This document shows positions 61,350 to 64,000 of a stretch of 64,000 bases of DNA, in pieces (within the stretch, counting starts at the first letter, position 1; each line of letters begins with the position of its first letter). Under the pieces are notes generated by a model. The model ran no database searches and was not told where the DNA came from. It worked only from the letters and a program-made list of their open reading frames with translations. Source of the stretch: Pseudomonas syringae. GTDB taxonomy: Bacteria > Pseudomonadota > Gammaproteobacteria > Pseudomonadales > Pseudomonadaceae. The translations under genes were made by a program, and so were the position numbers. Location: NCBI RefSeq assembly GCF_023278085.1, contig NZ_CP066265.1, positions 550,001-614,000 on the forward strand, written 5' to 3'.

Positions 61350-61969
61350 TTGTTAACTCCAATGTATTATCACTTTTGCCAGGGGCGATTGGAGCTAACT
61401 TTAGCTTGGCAATCTAATACATGATCGGCCGAGACTCTTGAATCTTAAGCACCGTTTTCATAAATAAATAGTTACCTACCAGCCAGTCAGCACACCTGCC
61501 TGCCTCCGCCGCCAAAGGCGATGGTGTCCACCTCGAATTTCAAGGGAGCACCACGTGTAGCCTTTCAAGAGGGGTTGTCATGCAGCCACAACGCCGTGCC
61601 TGTTCCAGGTCGTTCAAGGCCCAGGTCAGTCAGGCGTGCGCGCGGTGCAGTGCAGTGCAGAAAAGGAAGATAGTTCTTGCGCCAGCATCAATGATGACGA
61701 CCAGCGTTCCTATTGCAATGCCAGGCGGGGCGTCAGTAGTTGCACCAGTACCCATGACCATGACTTGCGCGCCCAGTGTGAGTCCGGAAGCACTGATTTT
61801 GGCTGTGCTGACTGACACTCCTTCTGACTGTCAGACGTCTGTCACTGCTCATCGCGACTGCTAGTGATGTAGGCCTGAGAAGCCGGTAAGAAAAGTATAA
61901 AAAGAAGCGTACCCGCTGCACGAGAGCCAGCTACGGTGCGACGGTCCACATCCCGCCTTCACACGGGCC
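61350..61969. other. Long intergenic region upstream of the binding-protein gene
   Basis: About 620 nt without a convincing gene. At 61393-61406 a 14-bp palindrome AGCTAACTTTAGCT lies 44 nt before the binding-protein start and may be an operator. On the reverse strand, 61630-61818 reads as a short hydrophobic peptide (GLTLGAQVMVMGTGATTDAP), possibly a decayed membrane-protein fragment. At about 61644-61659 a GTGCA/GCAGT triplet microrepeat is seen. Confidence 0.45.
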
Positions 61970-62209
61970 CTACATCCTCAGCGCTATAGCCTCAGCCACC
62001 AGGCACTCCAGTGCGAACTGCTCGGTATAGGTCATCTGAATCGGCGTGGTTTCGCCCTTCACAGTCCTTTCGCCATCGAGAATGTAGCGAATGCGCTTGT
62101 CCGTCACACCGATACGCTTGGCGATCCACGAGGGTGTCTGGCCGATGCGGGAGATCAGTTTGTCGGCGTATTCGGTGGAAGGGTTGTAGAGTTCTGCGTT
62201 GGGTGTCAT
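61970..62209 (-). CDS. Small HTH-like protein, 79 aa
   Basis: Starts MTPNAELYNPSTEYADKLIS. The segment RIGQTPSWIAKRIGVTDKRI resembles an XRE-type helix-turn-helix, so it is likely a small DNA-binding protein. Conserved-looking throughout, but no partner toxin or metabolic gene is adjacent. Shine-Dalgarno is weak. Confidence 0.65.
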   Translation of the reverse strand: MTPNAELYNPSTEYADKLISRIGQTPSWIAKRIGVTDKRIRYILDGERTVKGETTPIQMTYTEQFALECLVAEAIALRM

Positions 62210-62335
62210 GTGATGTCCAGATAAAGGTCAGACGCTAGATAGGCGCAGAGTATGCAGCACCGTGCGCTGTTCGTCGCCGTGGGGCGGGCAACCGACACTT
62301 ATTACGCAACTGATGCAGCGACGGGCAGATTGCCT

Positions 62336-62358
62336 TCGCGAGCAAGCTTGCTCCCACA
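62336..62358. repeat. REP-like palindrome
   Basis: Contains the 14-bp perfect palindrome GAGCAAGCTTGCTC (62340-62353) followed by CCACA, matching the common Pseudomonas REP core. It lies 53 nt after the stop of the TonB-dependent receptor gene, a usual place for REP elements. Confidence 0.8.
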
Positions 62359-62410
62359 AGAGCGTGCGTGGGGTCGAGCGATCCTTCGCCCGTCCACGGT
62401 CAGCAAACAA

Positions 62411-64000
62411 TCAGAGCTTCACGCCCAGCGTCACGAACGCGCTACGCGGTGTGCCCACTTGAAGAATCTGCAAGTTGCCTGAAGGGTCGGCCGCCGCGCT
62501 GGCGTCGGTGTTAAGGGTGGAGATATAGCGCTTGTCGAACAGGTTGACCATGTTCAGCGAGACGGTGGTGTCCTTGAGGGCGCCGAGTTTGCCGAAGTCG
62601 TAACCGAGGTTGGCGTTCGCCAGCCAGTAGCCGCTGACACTGGAGTCGTTGGTGTAGGTGTAATAGCGTTTGCTGACGTAGTTGCCTTGCAAACCGGCAT
62701 TCCAGTGTTCCCAGTTCCAGTCCAGGTTGCTCGAATACATCAACTTCGGCGTGTCGACCACGGTTTTGTCTTTGACATGCACCGTGTTGCCGCCGCTGAC
62801 ATAGTCATCGTCGTAGGTGCTGTGGTTATAGGACATGGAGTTGGACCAGCGCCAGTTTTCATTCGGTGTCAGGCCGAACGACAATTCCAGGCCGCGGCTG
62901 GTGACCGAACCGACGTTGGCCACGCCGTTCTGGCAGATCACGATCCCGGTGCAGTTGGTGATGGCGACCAGGCGATTATCAAACTTCGTGCTGTAGACCG
63001 CCGCCGAAGCTGAATACAGTTCGGTGCTGCGGCGCAGGCCCAGTTCGACGGTTTTCGAGGTCTCGGGCTTGAGGTCCTTGAAGCCGTTCTGCGCATTGAC
63101 GGCGGTCTGCGTGGTGAAGAACGGGCTGTAACCACCACTCGGGAACGCCGCCATGTTTTCCGAATACGAGGTGAAGACTTCATCGTCTTCGTCGAGCTTG
63201 TAGGTCGCGCCGACTTGCGGCAAGAACCTGTCCCGCGCCTCGAGCGAACCGCTGGCATAACCGCCACCCTTACCCTCGGCGGTCGAGGTGGTGACCGTGT
63301 TTTTCGCACCGAACTCGAGTTTGAGGCGGTCATCGAGCAGGGTGTAGGTGTCGCGCAGGTAGAACTGTCGGGTCAGGTCGTTATAACTCTGGTCCAGCAC
63401 CGTGGCGGCCAGCGGCAGCCCGTCAGTTTTGACGATATGGTTCTGCGGCGTTGCGTTGCTGGTGTCGAACAGGTAGCGGGCAATGTCGTTCTTGTTGGAC
63501 TGAATCCAGAAGCCACCCTGAATTTCATGCTGCCCCAGGTAGTAGGTCAGCGAACTCTGGAAGCCGGTCCGGTCAATGCCATACACGGTGCTGCGAATCG
63601 AGTTGCTGGGCACGGTCGTCGAGCCGCTGGTGTAGATGAACGGGTAATAGGAATTACCCCGGCCGGAGTCGTGATGGTGATAGACGGTAGCGTCCAGGAC
63701 CAGGTCATCGGTCAGCGAGAAGTTGCCGTTGAGAATATCCAGCTCGTCATCACGCAGGCTGCTGGCGTTGTAAGTGGCATCTCCGGCGCTGGTAACGCCG
63801 CCGGTATAAATGCCATTGGCGGCGTTGACTGCGCGGGTCCAGTTCGGCGTGTAGTAACTCCAGTTGTAGCCAAGGCGCTGGATAATGCTCTTCGACAGGT
63901 TCGGCAGGTTGGCTTCATCGTGAGACGAGGTGCTGTGAAAGAAACTCACCCGGTTATCGCCGAAGTTGTAATTGACCTTGGCGTTCACAGCGTCGGATTT
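62411..64000 (-). CDS. TonB-dependent receptor, C-terminal part (5' end outside window)
   Basis: Outer-membrane receptor barrel, likely for a ferric siderophore or another scarce ligand. 529 codons are visible; the frame is open at the window edge, so the signal peptide, TonB box and plug are missing from view. Barrel signatures are FTSYSENMAAFPSGG, KDLKPETSKTVELGLR and the late NMVNLFDKRYISTL. An extracellular loop has a close cysteine pair (NCTGIVICQNG). The last residue is Leu rather than the usual aromatic Phe, which is atypical for BAM recognition. Confidence 0.93.
   Translation of the reverse strand, partial: KSDAVNAKVNYNFGDNRVSFFHSTSSHDEANLPNLSKSIIQRLGYNWSYYTPNWTRAVNAANGIYTGGVTSAGDATYNASSLRDDELDILNGNFSLTDDLVLDATVYHHHDSGRGNSYYPFIYTSGSTTVPSNSIRSTVYGIDRTGFQSSLTYYLGQHEIQGGFWIQSNKNDIARYLFDTSNATPQNHIVKTDGLPLAATVLDQSYNDLTRQFYLRDTYTLLDDRLKLEFGAKNTVTTSTAEGKGGGYASGSLEARDRFLPQVGATYKLDEDDEVFTSYSENMAAFPSGGYSPFFTTQTAVNAQNGFKDLKPETSKTVELGLRRSTELYSASAAVYSTKFDNRLVAITNCTGIVICQNGVANVGSVTSRGLELSFGLTPNENWRWSNSMSYNHSTYDDDYVSGGNTVHVKDKTVVDTPKLMYSSNLDWNWEHWNAGLQGNYVSKRYYTYTNDSSVSGYWLANANLGYDFGKLGALKDTTVSLNMVNLFDKRYISTLNTDASAAADPSGNLQILQVGTPRSAFVTLGVKL

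Noticed and set aside
61580..61864. Forward 94-codon frame upstream of the HTH-like gene
   Set aside because: Composition is random-looking, and the opposite strand carries a more protein-like, but still weak, hydrophobic frame; neither is convincing as a gene.

Overview
This window is a chromosomal segment of a fluorescent Pseudomonas, most likely of the P. syringae group. The support is the Pseudomonas gene order (rRNA operon end, birA, coaX, SPOR-like gene, tRNA-Tyr/Gly/Thr/Trp, secE-nusG, the L11/L10-rpoBC, str, S10, spc and alpha operons, then ferritin, uvrA, MFS, ssb), the codon use, a Pseudomonas-type REP palindrome, and a single tuf copy. The species assignment is inference; no database was consulted.

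Layout. 1-2340 holds the 3' part of 23S rRNA, 5S rRNA and the rrn terminator. 2426-4560 is birA-coaX-SPOR-like. 4660-6187 holds four tRNAs, secE and nusG. 6306-17133 is rplKAJL-rpoBC. 17212-21656 is the str operon (rpsL, rpsG, fusA, tuf). 21707-35510 is S10-spc-alpha in canonical order, including rpmD and rpmJ. 35772-41267 is ferritin, uvrA (reverse), an MFS exporter and ssb.

From 41.4 kb the window becomes accessory. 41830-47537 (reverse) is a tightly coupled six-gene operon: UgpBAEC-like ABC importer, glycerophosphodiester phosphodiesterase and inositol-monophosphatase-family enzyme, with a divergent ROK regulator. This looks like a glycerophosphodiester scavenging system, possibly for glycerophosphoinositol. 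48.8-57.5 kb is a patchwork of single genes: a COQ7-type di-iron protein, a DUF1835-like protein, a glycine-rich protein beside a DUF3592-like membrane protein, a headless LysR relic, a cupin, two SDRs, a GNAT and small membrane proteins, separated by decayed intergenic repeats. 57548-61349 (reverse) pairs a PhnD-type periplasmic binding protein with a membrane PAS/GAF/GGDEF/EAL protein, a candidate ligand-to-cyclic-di-GMP signalling module. The window ends inside a TonB-dependent receptor gene (reverse).

How it works together. The first 35.5 kb is the transcription/translation core, punctuated by hairpins and by sigma-70-like promoters with exact 17-nt spacers in front of tRNA-Tyr, tRNA-Trp/secE, rpsL, rpsJ, rpsH and rpsM. 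Two lineage-specific losses appear in otherwise conserved order: no tuf between tRNA-Thr and tRNA-Trp, and no katA between rplQ and the ferritin gene. The best candidates for undescribed biology are the glycerophosphodiester/inositol operon, the binding-protein/GGDEF-EAL pair and the glycine-rich/DUF3592 pair.
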